Positions 13,724-20,233 of a stretch of DNA of 32,040 nucleotides are shown here, in pieces. The stretch is from a virus: the IMG/VR virus record IMGVR_UViG_3300014914_000024, positions 1 to 32,040 of that record. One strand, given 5' to 3'. The first letter of the stretch is position 1. Every line of letters starts with the position of its first letter. A model generated the notes under the pieces. That model made no database searches, was not told the DNA's origin, and saw only the letters and a list, made by a program, of their open reading frames with translations. Both the position numbers and the translations under genes were made by a program.

Positions 13724-16156
13724 TTATCTCCTATTTTTGTGGTTTTTCCATTCTAGGTTGTTGCGTAAGGGGATTTGACATTTTTTTAGCCATTTTATTA
13801 CGAATGGATGTGTTACGTTTAGTTCTTTTGCTATTGTCCGCGTGGATTTACGTTCATCTATGTATTTTGTTTTCAAAATATTGTAGATGTTGTCACCGAA
13901 TCGTTTTTCTATTTCAAGGATTTTCTCGGTTTTATTTATGTTGATGTATTTGTCTCCTACCTGAATAACTGATTCTTTTAACACGGGGACAATGGTACAT
14001 CGACAGTTTGGGTGTAAGGGTGGTGTGTCGACTTGGCCGAAACTTGGATGAATAAATTTAGCTAGTAGGGGTACGGTTTGGTTGGCCATTTCAAGGCAAT
14101 CGGGACATAGCCGGTCATCCCATGTTACGATCCATTGTTTGGCTTTAACCATGCCGGATTGATTGTATCCTATTAGGCGGCCCATGTTTGTGGCCCGGAT
14201 GGCTTCGGTTCTAGCTATTCTTTCGGCTTCCCATGTTGTTAGCGGTTCGTATTCTTGTTGAATCATGTCTCCAAGTTTATCTATGCTAAGGCCTTGGCGG
14301 ATTCCTTCGGTTAGTACTTCGCGGATTCGTTCTTTTACTTGGCGGTATTTTTGTGAAGCTAGTAGATCTACGTATGTTTGAATATATTGTTCTGCTAGTG
14401 GATCTTGAAGGTCGAAGTCTATTTCTAGTTTAAGTTCTTTGAATGCTTTTTTGCCGCCGATTTCAAGGCCCCGGCGGATCATTTTTACAAGTAGATCTTT
14501 GAACTGTGTTAAATGTGTTGTGAAAAGTTTTTCCAAGATGTCGCGGAAAACTTTAACGTCTTTTTCCATGATGATGGCGGCGGTTTTTTCTTGTTTAAGA
14601 AGATTAATGATTTCTTGGGCTTGTTTATTAAAAAGAATTTTAAGTTCGTTCAGGAAATAGTCTTCGTATTGATCCACGTTTATGGTGCGTGGATCGTTTT
14701 GTTTTGTCGCGGGGTTGGGAAGCTTATAGAAATCATCGTAGCCAACCACGATAGGTTTTACTTGTTGTTTAGGTTTCGGAACAAGGGGGCTACTTGATGT
14801 TAAAGCTTTTGTTTTTGTTTGGGTAGATGGTATTGTGAATTGAAGTTCCGGGGGGCCTTCTTGTTGTTGTTGTTTTTGTTGAAGAAATAAGGCCGGGTGA
14901 AAAGGTTCATTTCCCCATGGTACGGGTTCAAGGCCCATTTCCCTTCTAATTTCATTGATTGTACGTAGCCCGGCTTGAAGTTGTTTAACCCATATGTTTA
15001 CTTGACGTTCTTCTTCAAACCGGTCCTTGCCGGGTGCAAACTGAAACTTAATATCATCGTACCCGAATTCAGGTATAATTTCCGCGTTAATATGATACTC
15101 CAATAATCTTAATAGTGGTCCTAGGCCTTTTCTTCGAAAGACTTCGCTTTGTTCTTCTGACGTGGCCCGGTTAACGGTTTCCGTGAACCCTAACTCGTTT
15201 GGTGTGACTTTGAAAGCGGCCATAACAAGTTTAGTGTACCATTTTTGGCTTTCGAGAAATTGAAGTTCTTTGTTTGACATGCTGAATGGGATCCATTTAA
15301 CGTCTGTTGATACGATTGGAAGTTTGTGGGGTTTTCCTTTTATTTGAGTTTCCCAATAGGTTACGAAGCGGCGGTAGTCTTCTTCACTTATACCGAGTAA
15401 AGCTAAAAGCCCTGATGGAACCGCTGACTCCGAGAAATAGGTTTCATTCCACTCCATACTTGCAATTAAAGTTTTTAGAATTGACATTAAGTATTGAACC
15501 GCGGAAAAACCGTAACAACTATAGCTTCGCGGGTTTTGCATGATGTAAACTATTTCGCGGTCCGTGAAGTAAATTGGCTTAGCGTTAGGGACCTTTAAGC
15601 TATATTGGTAGTAGCCGCGGACAACACCGTATTCATCTACGTCTTTAAGAAAAGTTGCACCATCCGCACTATAGAACTCGGTCATTTTTCCGTTTTCAAA
15701 TGTTTTTACGATTACCCCGGCGTCTATCTCTAAAATGTCTCTTACAACTTGCCTAAGTATTTGTTCAAAGCTTTCATCGTTTAGGTTAGGTTTCTCGAAA
15801 AATTCCCGTACTTCGCGGCAATGTTGAAGGACAACTTCGTTTTCAGCGTCTTCCGGCCGTTTCGGAACAATATCCCAATCTACGGTTGTAACTTCATCGA
15901 TTAAAGTGTTTATGCAAAGTTGACACCACGTAGATTGAGCGTATTCCCGTAGTTCAAGAATGTTTACGTTTCGCGGTTGACCGTAAGGGGCGTTCCAAAA
16001 CCATTGAACATAAATGGCCCTGCGTTTACTTTTCTTTTTGGATCCTTGGAAAACACCGGGAACATTACGGTAAGCCGCTGAAACAACCCCCTTTTGACGT
16101 TCACGGGGACCACTATTACGTTTAATAATTTTCCTTATCTTAGATAAAAAACTCAT
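13724..16156 (-). CDS. Portal-MuF fusion protein with C-terminal helix-turn-helix
   Basis: 810 residues. Residues about 1-420 are portal-like: AIYVQWFWNAPYGQPRNVNI, ELREYAQSTWCQLCINTLID, VDWDIVPKRPEDAE, 'NPRSYSCYGFSAVQYLMSIL', 'LGFTETVNRATSEEQSEVFR'. Residues about 639-728 are a Mu gpF-like domain (WEAERIARTEAIRATNMGRL, WDDRLCPDCLEMA, PPLHPNCRCTIVPV). The last 82 residues add a helix-turn-helix (about 761-798, STRTIAKELNVTHPFVIKWL). Portal-MuF fusions are known, but the HTH is unusual and resembles those of homing endonucleases or recombinases. AAAAGGGGATACT precedes the ATG. It heads the head operon. Confidence 0.92.
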   Translation of the reverse strand: MSFLSKIRKIIKRNSGPRERQKGVVSAAYRNVPGVFQGSKKKSKRRAIYVQWFWNAPYGQPRNVNILELREYAQSTWCQLCINTLIDEVTTVDWDIVPKRPEDAENEVVLQHCREVREFFEKPNLNDESFEQILRQVVRDILEIDAGVIVKTFENGKMTEFYSADGATFLKDVDEYGVVRGYYQYSLKVPNAKPIYFTDREIVYIMQNPRSYSCYGFSAVQYLMSILKTLIASMEWNETYFSESAVPSGLLALLGISEEDYRRFVTYWETQIKGKPHKLPIVSTDVKWIPFSMSNKELQFLESQKWYTKLVMAAFKVTPNELGFTETVNRATSEEQSEVFRRKGLGPLLRLLEYHINAEIIPEFGYDDIKFQFAPGKDRFEEERQVNIWVKQLQAGLRTINEIRREMGLEPVPWGNEPFHPALFLQQKQQQQEGPPELQFTIPSTQTKTKALTSSSPLVPKPKQQVKPIVVGYDDFYKLPNPATKQNDPRTINVDQYEDYFLNELKILFNKQAQEIINLLKQEKTAAIIMEKDVKVFRDILEKLFTTHLTQFKDLLVKMIRRGLEIGGKKAFKELKLEIDFDLQDPLAEQYIQTYVDLLASQKYRQVKERIREVLTEGIRQGLSIDKLGDMIQQEYEPLTTWEAERIARTEAIRATNMGRLIGYNQSGMVKAKQWIVTWDDRLCPDCLEMANQTVPLLAKFIHPSFGQVDTPPLHPNCRCTIVPVLKESVIQVGDKYININKTEKILEIEKRFGDNIYNILKTKYIDERKSTRTIAKELNVTHPFVIKWLKKCQIPLRNNLEWKNHKNRR

Positions 16157-16273
16157 AGTATCCCCTTTTTACAATAAGTTTGTCTAAAATATGACTTAAA
16201 TTATATTTAAATTTACTTAAAATTGAAAACATGTTTTTGACTTGTTTTGTTGGGTTGCGGCGTGGACCTGAAA

Positions 16274-16324
16274 TTCTTACCTACCGTTCCAACCACGTTA
16301 TGGTTCATGTTTGGTAGGTAAGAT
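16274..16324. repeat. Dispersed inverted-repeat element, copy 4
   Basis: Arms TTCTTACCTACC and GGTAGGTAAGA form a near-perfect dyad. It reads on the plus strand and its right end directly touches the TATA box of the 16366 gene, the closest promoter contact in the family. Confidence 0.9.
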
Positions 16325-16336
16325 TTATATATGATT

Positions 16337-16355
16337 ATGACCATAATTATGTCAT
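16337..16355. promoter_or_regulatory. Imperfect palindrome, candidate operator
   Basis: ATGACCATAATTATGTCAT: arms ATGAC and GTCAT match perfectly. It overlaps the predicted start of transcription and the ribosome site of the 16366 gene. It resembles TGACATAATGTCA at 26706-26718. Confidence 0.5.
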
Positions 16356-16365
16356 GGTGATGAAC

Positions 16366-16746
16366 ATGTTAGTGGAAGAAAAAATAGAAGAATTCGAATG
16401 GCTACGGGAAATATACCAAAAAATCATTGAAGCCGCCAAAGATGGGGAGATGGCGGCTTTAAACGTCTACGCGGAACATGAAGCCAAGCTATTGCAGATG
16501 AAAAGGGTTTTAGATGATATATTTGATTTGGTTCAATTGTTGAAGGAAGCCTTGATAGAAAAGGAAAAAAGAAGGGAACGCGGTGAATATGGCGGTTTTA
16601 GCCGTAGAAGCCGCGGGGGATGTTTCGTAGTAAAATATGTGACTTGTGGAAAAAATTGCCGTGGATGTCCCCATGGTCCCTATTTGTACCATGTTGTTGG
16701 CGTGAATGGAAAAAAGAAATGGACCTACCTTGGCCGGGTAGGTTAA
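16366..16746 (+). CDS. Coiled-coil protein with C-terminal DUF6788-like Cys domain
   Basis: 126 residues from ATG 16366, 5 nt after GGTGA. Residues 1-75 are a charged coiled coil (EEKIEEFEWLREIYQKIIEA). The C terminus CGKNCRGCPHGPYLYHVVGV followed by WTYLGRVG matches the small 'C...C.HGPY.Y......K...YlG' domain I recall as DUF6788, found in archaea and thought to bind zinc or DNA. Converges with 16743-17090, sharing TTAA at the stops. A regulator is possible, but function is not established. Confidence 0.75.
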   Translation: MLVEEKIEEFEWLREIYQKIIEAAKDGEMAALNVYAEHEAKLLQMKRVLDDIFDLVQLLKEALIEKEKRRERGEYGGFSRRSRGGCFVVKYVTCGKNCRGCPHGPYLYHVVGVNGKKKWTYLGRVG

Positions 16747-17090
16747 TCTTTTTCTTGTTTTTCTTGTTTTCCGCGGGTTAATCCTTCTTCTTCGATTTCA
16801 TCTAGTTCTTCAGGGGTTTTATCACTAATAATAAGGCCTAAACGTTTCATGTCCCCTAAAGTTGTGTAGCCGCGTTTTTTATAGCCGGGTAAATCTTTAA
16901 CCTTTTTCCAAAAATCGCGTTTTTCTTCTTCCGAAAGTTCCTTTTCTTCTTTTTCGGGATTTTCTTCCTTATGGGTATATTCTTCTTTTTGTTCCTTTTG
17001 GGGTTTTTCTTCCTTTTCTTCTTTTTGGGTATATTGGTACTTTTCTTCCTTTTGTGACTTTTGTAACTTTTCTGGTTTTTGACTAGTCAT
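16743..17090 (-). CDS. Lys/Glu/Gln-rich low-complexity protein
   Basis: 115 residues from ATG 17090, 7 nt after GGTGAC. Residues about 5-60 are imperfect charged repeats (KEEKYQYTQKEEKEEKPQKE). The C half (DFWKKVKDLPGYKKRGYTTL, GDMKRLGLIISDKTPEELDE) may be a small folded domain. Overlaps the upstream gene by 8 nt. Last gene of module B. Function unknown. Confidence 0.65.
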   Translation of the reverse strand: MTSQKPEKLQKSQKEEKYQYTQKEEKEEKPQKEQKEEYTHKEENPEKEEKELSEEEKRDFWKKVKDLPGYKKRGYTTLGDMKRLGLIISDKTPEELDEIEEEGLTRGKQEKQEKD

Positions 17091-17253
17091 TTTTTGTGTC
17101 ACCTTTAGGTGACATTTCAACTTGACTAGTCTCCGGTGGTTTTAGTTGATCGGAAAAGAATTTTCTTAGAATTTCATCTAGTATTTTTTTGTCGTAGATT
17201 TTCAGGACCATATCACCTTTTTTGAATTCCGCGATTTTGGGTTTTTTCGGCAT
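17083..17253 (-). CDS. Small basic protein downstream of the repeat array
   Basis: 56 residues from ATG 17253 (MPKKPKIAEFKKGDMVLKIY, KILDEILRKFFSDQ). The start is chosen because TGTGA lies exactly 5 nt upstream, the usual spacing here. The frame is also open to an ATG at 17367 through a repeat-encoded Ser-Asn-Asn stretch, but that ATG has no ribosome site, so the repeats may be untranslated. Unknown function. Confidence 0.55.
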   Translation of the reverse strand: MPKKPKIAEFKKGDMVLKIYDKKILDEILRKFFSDQLKPPETSQVEMSPKGDTKND

Positions 17254-17263
17254 ATTCATCACA

Positions 17264-17360
17264 TTGTTACTTTTAGGTATATTGTTACTATTGTTACTTA
17301 TAAGGTTTTTCTTCTTTTTGTTACTTTTAGGTATATTGTTACTATTGTTACTATTGTTAC
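17264..17360. repeat. Direct-repeat (iteron-like) array
   Basis: Seven TTGTTAC heptamers begin at 17264, 17282, 17291, 17318, 17336, 17345 and 17354. A 35-bp block occurs twice without change (17264-17298 and 17318-17352), offset by 54 bp. The intervening bases contain TTATAAGGTTTTT. Such spacing suits protein binding along one DNA face; an origin or operator is a hypothesis. Confidence 0.7.
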
Positions 17361-17503
17361 TTTTCATGTACGGGCCGAAGATCCCCGCCGCATTTTCGGC
17401 ATTTAAATCCTAGCCGCTCAGCTATTATTAGTGGATAGCTTATACGGCATTTCGGACATCGATAGTAAAATGCGTAGTCTTCTTTCACCGTGGCCGATTT
17501 CAT
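17357..17503 (-). CDS. Small zinc-ribbon protein
   Basis: 48 residues, MKSATVKEDYAFYYRCPKCR, then FKCRKCGGDLRPVHEK: two CxxC knuckles 18 residues apart, a compact zinc ribbon. ATG overlaps the stop of the ribbon-helix-helix gene (ATGA), so the two are coupled. The coding end touches the repeat array. Confidence 0.7.
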   Translation of the reverse strand: MKSATVKEDYAFYYRCPKCRISYPLIIAERLGFKCRKCGGDLRPVHEK

Positions 17504-17943
17504 TCTAATTCATCTATATATTTTTTTGTTTGTTCTATTAGTTGTTTTAGTTCTTCACTTTTATATTTTTGCATGATTTTGATAGCTTTACTGAGAACTT
17601 CAGGAAGTTTAACTTCTAATATTTCACGTTTTAAATCGTCCCGAGGATCTCTTTTCAAAACCCCTAAAATGTTTTTCAACTTGTTCCTGATAAGTTTAGC
17701 TTCAAGTTTGAAAAGAAGATCTTTTTCCATTTTCCCCGGCATAAAACCGGTGATAGGAATCTGAGGATTACCGGGGTAGTGGCGTTCTATGTATTCTTTT
17801 AATGCGTGGGCTATTAATTGGCTAAAAGAACCGTTGAACTCTCGTTTTGCGAGTTCTTCGGCTTTTTTGTAGATTTCATCGTATTCTTCATACAACAAGA
17901 TTGAAGTTGTTTTTGTCGCCTTCCATTTTCTAGGCCTAACCAT
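17500..17943 (-). CDS. Ribbon-helix-helix DNA-binding protein with coiled-coil tail
   Basis: 147 residues. N-terminal TKTTSILLYEEYDEIYKKAE, LAKREFNGSFSQLIAHALKE form a CopG/MetJ-type ribbon-helix-helix (strand, helix, helix) for dimeric DNA binding. The remaining 90 residues are charged helices. GGTGA precedes tandem ATGs at 17946 and 17943; the second has the usual spacing. First gene of module B's minus-strand operon, and probably its repressor: a TTAATTAA cluster lies just upstream. Confidence 0.8.
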   Translation of the reverse strand: MVRPRKWKATKTTSILLYEEYDEIYKKAEELAKREFNGSFSQLIAHALKEYIERHYPGNPQIPITGFMPGKMEKDLLFKLEAKLIRNKLKNILGVLKRDPRDDLKREILEVKLPEVLSKAIKIMQKYKSEELKQLIEQTKKYIDELE

Positions 17944-17963
17944 CATATTTCACCCAAGTCATC

Positions 17964-17982
17964 TAATTAATTAATTAATTAA
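17964..17982. promoter_or_regulatory. TTAATTAA cluster, candidate operator
   Basis: TAATTAATTAATTAATTAA is a self-complementary tandem array 20-40 bp upstream of the ribbon-helix-helix start, downstream of TATA-like TTATATTATAATTG. A related TTAATTAGTTAATTAA lies at 20207-20222 upstream of another gene. Confidence 0.45.
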
Positions 17983-18044
17983 CTCTTATAAAACAATTAT
18001 AATATAATAACATATCGGTTCCACAGGAAATGAGGTTTACAAAG

Positions 18045-18070
18045 TACATTCTTGTTACATTGAAAACAAG
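18045..18070 (+). promoter_or_regulatory. 26-bp motif shared with 8190-8215
   Basis: TACATTCTTGTTACATTGAA plus AACAAG matches the minus strand at 8190-8215 in 23 of 26 bases. It lies immediately next to element copy 5, about 100 bp upstream of the ribbon-helix-helix gene. Confidence 0.55.
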
Positions 18071-18075
18071 AAAAA

Positions 18076-18126
18076 TTCTTACCAACCCTTCGCGACACAG
18101 GTCCCTTTTCAAAAAGTAGGTAAGAA
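18076..18126. repeat. Dispersed inverted-repeat element, copy 5
   Basis: Arms TTCTTACCAAC and GTAGGTAAGAA, one A-A mismatch. Reads on the minus strand as TTCTTACCTACTTTTTGAAA. It separates module B from the long minus-strand operon ending at 18145. Confidence 0.9.
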
Positions 18127-18144
18127 ATCCAGAAAACAAGTATT

Positions 18145-18369
18145 TCACCTTAGAATTATTGTTAGATCTTTTAGGAACCATCCGGTGTAGATGGCTTTTA
18201 AGTTATGTTTTCTGCAGAATTTAAAGATTTTTTCTTGTTTCTGGTCCGGTAGATTTTTGAAATCTATTATCGTTATGGAAAACGGGAGATCTTCAACATT
18301 TAGTTTACGGCCTACTTGCCAACTTAACCAATAAACTATTTTTGATATCGGCATGTTTTCGGATGCCAT
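18145..18369 (-). CDS. Small alpha/beta protein (unassigned)
   Basis: 74 residues, GGTGA 7 nt before the ATG. Overlaps the end of the ATP-grasp gene by 34 nt. MPISKIVYWLSWQVGRKLNV, then FSITIIDFKNLPDQKQEKIF, ending in a basic segment. Last gene of the operon before element copy 5. No family recognised; co-translation suggests a partner of the ATP-grasp protein. Confidence 0.7.
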   Translation of the reverse strand: MASENMPISKIVYWLSWQVGRKLNVEDLPFSITIIDFKNLPDQKQEKIFKFCRKHNLKAIYTGWFLKDLTIILR

Positions 18370-19088
18370 GAAACTTCACCTAACCCCATGTCGATTAAAA
18401 GCCATTTTCCCGTTTTTGTTTTCGCGAAATCAACACTCCAATATCCATCCAATTTTTTAGCTATTTTCGCGGCGTAAGAAGTCAACAATTTAACTTCCCT
18501 TGGATGTTCAATATTCATCTGGTATAGTCTTTCCCGCCAATCTTCCGGCGGTACGTAGCCTTTTTCCCAAAATTTTATGGCGTCTTCCGGCCAATAAGGA
18601 TGATGACATTGAACTTTCCCATCCCTGATGAAATATCTTCGTTCCGGTGCTATCGGCAACCCATTAAACGCCTTAAACTTCCAATCAAGTTCAACATATT
18701 CCCTGATAACAATAGCATTCACAGGTAAACCGAACAAACTTACGGCTAAACTTTCATCCAATAACCGTAAAAGATTAAGTTTCAGTTTTTCCGGGCTTTC
18801 CACAAAACATGTTTCCTTAAAATGATGTTTACCGCTGAAATAATCGGTTCTCATAAAAACCGGGTACTTAAAATTGTTAATCCAAATTATTTTAACAAGT
18901 TTTTTAACAAATGAATCAAACACACTTGCGTCTTCAAACATGTTGTAGATTGAATATTTTTCTTTTTCAAACGGAACAATGATAGATCTAGGCGTAGGAA
19001 CCAGATGGGCCACTCGGGGAAACCAATAGCAAAAACTATTTTTCTCAGAATACAAAGCCCTAAAATACTCAATACTCATTTTATCCAT
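18336..19088 (-). CDS. ATP-grasp superfamily ligase (R2K-like)
   Basis: 250 residues. Pattern of the R2K clade of ATP-grasp proteins seen in phages: PVFMRTDYFSGKHHF (Arg80, Lys87), IVIREYVEL (Glu130), a hinge with APERRYFIRDGKV (Arg150-151), and YWSVDFAKTKTGKWLLIDMG plus LGEVSWHP (Asp220, Asp233, Glu238), which would bind Mg-ATP. ATP-grasp enzymes join a carboxylate to an amine, thiol or similar group; the substrate is unknown. It lies near the end of the long operon, just before a small gene that overlaps it. Assignment rests on motif order. Confidence 0.75.
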   Translation of the reverse strand: MDKMSIEYFRALYSEKNSFCYWFPRVAHLVPTPRSIIVPFEKEKYSIYNMFEDASVFDSFVKKLVKIIWINNFKYPVFMRTDYFSGKHHFKETCFVESPEKLKLNLLRLLDESLAVSLFGLPVNAIVIREYVELDWKFKAFNGLPIAPERRYFIRDGKVQCHHPYWPEDAIKFWEKGYVPPEDWRERLYQMNIEHPREVKLLTSYAAKIAKKLDGYWSVDFAKTKTGKWLLIDMGLGEVSWHPKTCRYQK

Positions 19089-19109
19089 TTCTACCCAATC
19101 CTTCTTTTT

Positions 19110-19352
19110 TCATCTCCCTTTTCGCAAAAAAAGTTTTTTTGGTGTGATTTCCTTTATTTCTATTACATCACCGAAAACATTGAAAAAGCTAATCAACCAA
19201 GGTAGTTGATTATTTCCACTTATTTTTTTGATGATTGGTACAAAAATTTTGGACAATACTTCACAAACCGCCATTTTCAAAGAAGCCAACCAATTAAACC
19301 GCGAAGAAAAACAAATAACAAAACAATAATCCCTAATATCTACAATTTCCAT
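19110..19352 (-). CDS. Small hydrophobic protein (unassigned)
   Basis: 80 residues (VDIRDYCFVICFSSRFNWLA, CEVLSKIFVPIIKKI, LISFFNVFGDVIEIKEITPK). Contains hydrophobic stretches but no clear membrane helix. ATG is 3 nt after the upstream stop; GGGGTTGGT serves both. No family recognised. Confidence 0.6.
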   Translation of the reverse strand: MEIVDIRDYCFVICFSSRFNWLASLKMAVCEVLSKIFVPIIKKISGNNQLPWLISFFNVFGDVIEIKEITPKKLFLRKGR

Positions 19353-19355
19353 TTT

Positions 19356-19499
19356 TTAACCAACCCCTACATTTTTACTTTCATAATTATTTTCTGGTTT
19401 TGGCTTCATTTTTTCGATACAACTAGCACATATATGAGGTTTAAGATCAATAACTTCCCAATATTTTTTCCCGCAGATTATACATTTAAAAAAAGGCAT
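19356..19499 (-). CDS. Small zinc-ribbon protein
   Basis: 47 residues: MPFFKCIICGKKYWEVIDLK, then PHICASCIEKMKP. Two CxxC knuckles. Excellent ribosome site GGGAGGTAG. Too short for most gene callers but in a tight operon with 2-nt gaps on both sides. Confidence 0.7.
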   Translation of the reverse strand: MPFFKCIICGKKYWEVIDLKPHICASCIEKMKPKPENNYESKNVGVG

Positions 19500-19501
19500 T
19501 T

Positions 19502-19657
19502 TTATCTACCTCCCGTTTCGTTTTTAACGCGTTTAATCTTCAATTCATAAAAATCATACCACAAATTGGTCCCGGAACTACTCATAACATAGATCTTGTA
19601 GTGAAAATAGCTTTCCGGAATTGGTTCGGAAAAACCCGCTGAACTAATTTTTATCAC
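19502..19657 (-). CDS. Small protein (unassigned)
   Basis: 51 residues from GTG 19657, overlapping the upstream gene by 14 nt (IKISSAGFSEPIPESYFHYK, YVMSSSGTNLWYDFYELKIK). The start is uncertain: GGTGAT overlaps the GTG itself, and ATT 19648 has better spacing. Short strands suggest a small beta fold. Ends exactly at the ribosome site of the next gene. Confidence 0.55.
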   Translation of the reverse strand: MIKISSAGFSEPIPESYFHYKIYVMSSSGTNLWYDFYELKIKRVKNETGGR

Positions 19658-19964
19658 CTTCACTTTTTTCATACATTTCTTCTATTATTCTGGCTTTTGA
19701 TCGGATAATTATTTGGAAACAAATAAAACGTAACGGTTTCAACATTTTTTCCACGATTCCGGCCCCTTTTCTATTCCATTTATCGTAAACATAGTTTATG
19801 ATTTTTTCATAGATTCGGTGAACCAAAAAGAACCACGGATTAATATAAGTGATAACTAACTTATTGGATTTGATAATTTGGTCCCAAAGCCCTTCCCGCA
19901 CAGGTTCAAATCTAGGCGGAAAAACGGAAACAAGCTTGTAAATCGGTTTACGGTTTTTTCCCAT
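19644..19964 (-). CDS. Basic helical protein (unassigned)
   Basis: 106 residues from ATG 19964 (GGAGATG upstream). YKLVSVFPPRFEPVREGLWD, then NKLVITYINPWFFLVHRIYE and a basic helical C half (KMLKPLRFICFQIIIRSKAR). Could be peripheral membrane or nucleic-acid associated. Overlaps the upstream zinc-ribbon gene by 17 nt. No family recognised. Confidence 0.65.
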   Translation of the reverse strand: MGKNRKPIYKLVSVFPPRFEPVREGLWDQIIKSNKLVITYINPWFFLVHRIYEKIINYVYDKWNRKGAGIVEKMLKPLRFICFQIIIRSKARIIEEMYEKSEGDKN

Positions 19965-20193
19965 TGTTTCCATCTCCGTTATTTTTTATTTCTACTACGG
20001 GTTTAGGGTTTCGTAGAAGCCGGTGACACCGTGGACACCGAGAATTAAGATAAAATTTCACTTCTTTTTCCCAATTCCAAAGATAAACGTGTCCTAAAAC
20101 ATAGCCGCAACCCCTGCAGACAACCGGTATTTTCGGCATGGAATGAGGGTTCTTTTTTTGCGGAAATTCGACATGAAGATTTAATTTATACAT
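19948..20193 (-). CDS. Zinc-ribbon protein
   Basis: 81 residues with VVCRGCGYVLGHVYLW and NSRCPRCHRLLRNPKP, a two-knuckle zinc ribbon about 27 residues apart. Strong GGAGATGATG ribosome site. The upstream TTAATTAGTTAATTAA (20207-20222) may be an operator, making this the first gene of a sub-operon. Confidence 0.7.
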   Translation of the reverse strand: MYKLNLHVEFPQKKNPHSMPKIPVVCRGCGYVLGHVYLWNWEKEVKFYLNSRCPRCHRLLRNPKPVVEIKNNGDGNNGKKP

Positions 20194-20206
20194 TTCATCA
20201 TCTCCA

Positions 20207-20222
20207 TTAATTAGTTAATTAA
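20207..20222. promoter_or_regulatory. TTAATTAA pair, candidate operator
   Basis: TTAATTAGTTAATTAA, related to the cluster at 17964-17982, lies just upstream of the ribosome site of the 20193 gene. Possibly bound by the same ribbon-helix-helix protein. Confidence 0.4.
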
Positions 20223-20233
20223 ATAAATAAAAA

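Larger units (their letters stand above)
16157..16365. promoter_or_regulatory. Divergent promoter region of portal and module B
   Basis: About 210 bp without a gene. On the minus strand an AT-rich TTTAAATATAATTTAAG stretch (about 16190-16210) is a candidate portal promoter. On the plus strand, element copy 4 (16274-16324) abuts TTTATATAT (16324-16332), a strong TATA box, then the dyad ATGAC...GTCAT (16337-16355) over the expected transcription start of the 16366 gene. Confidence 0.65.

Noticed and set aside
17264-17360. TTGTTAC array as a CRISPR array
   Set aside because: Repeat units of 7-9 bp are directly adjacent or at irregular distance and no unique spacers are present.
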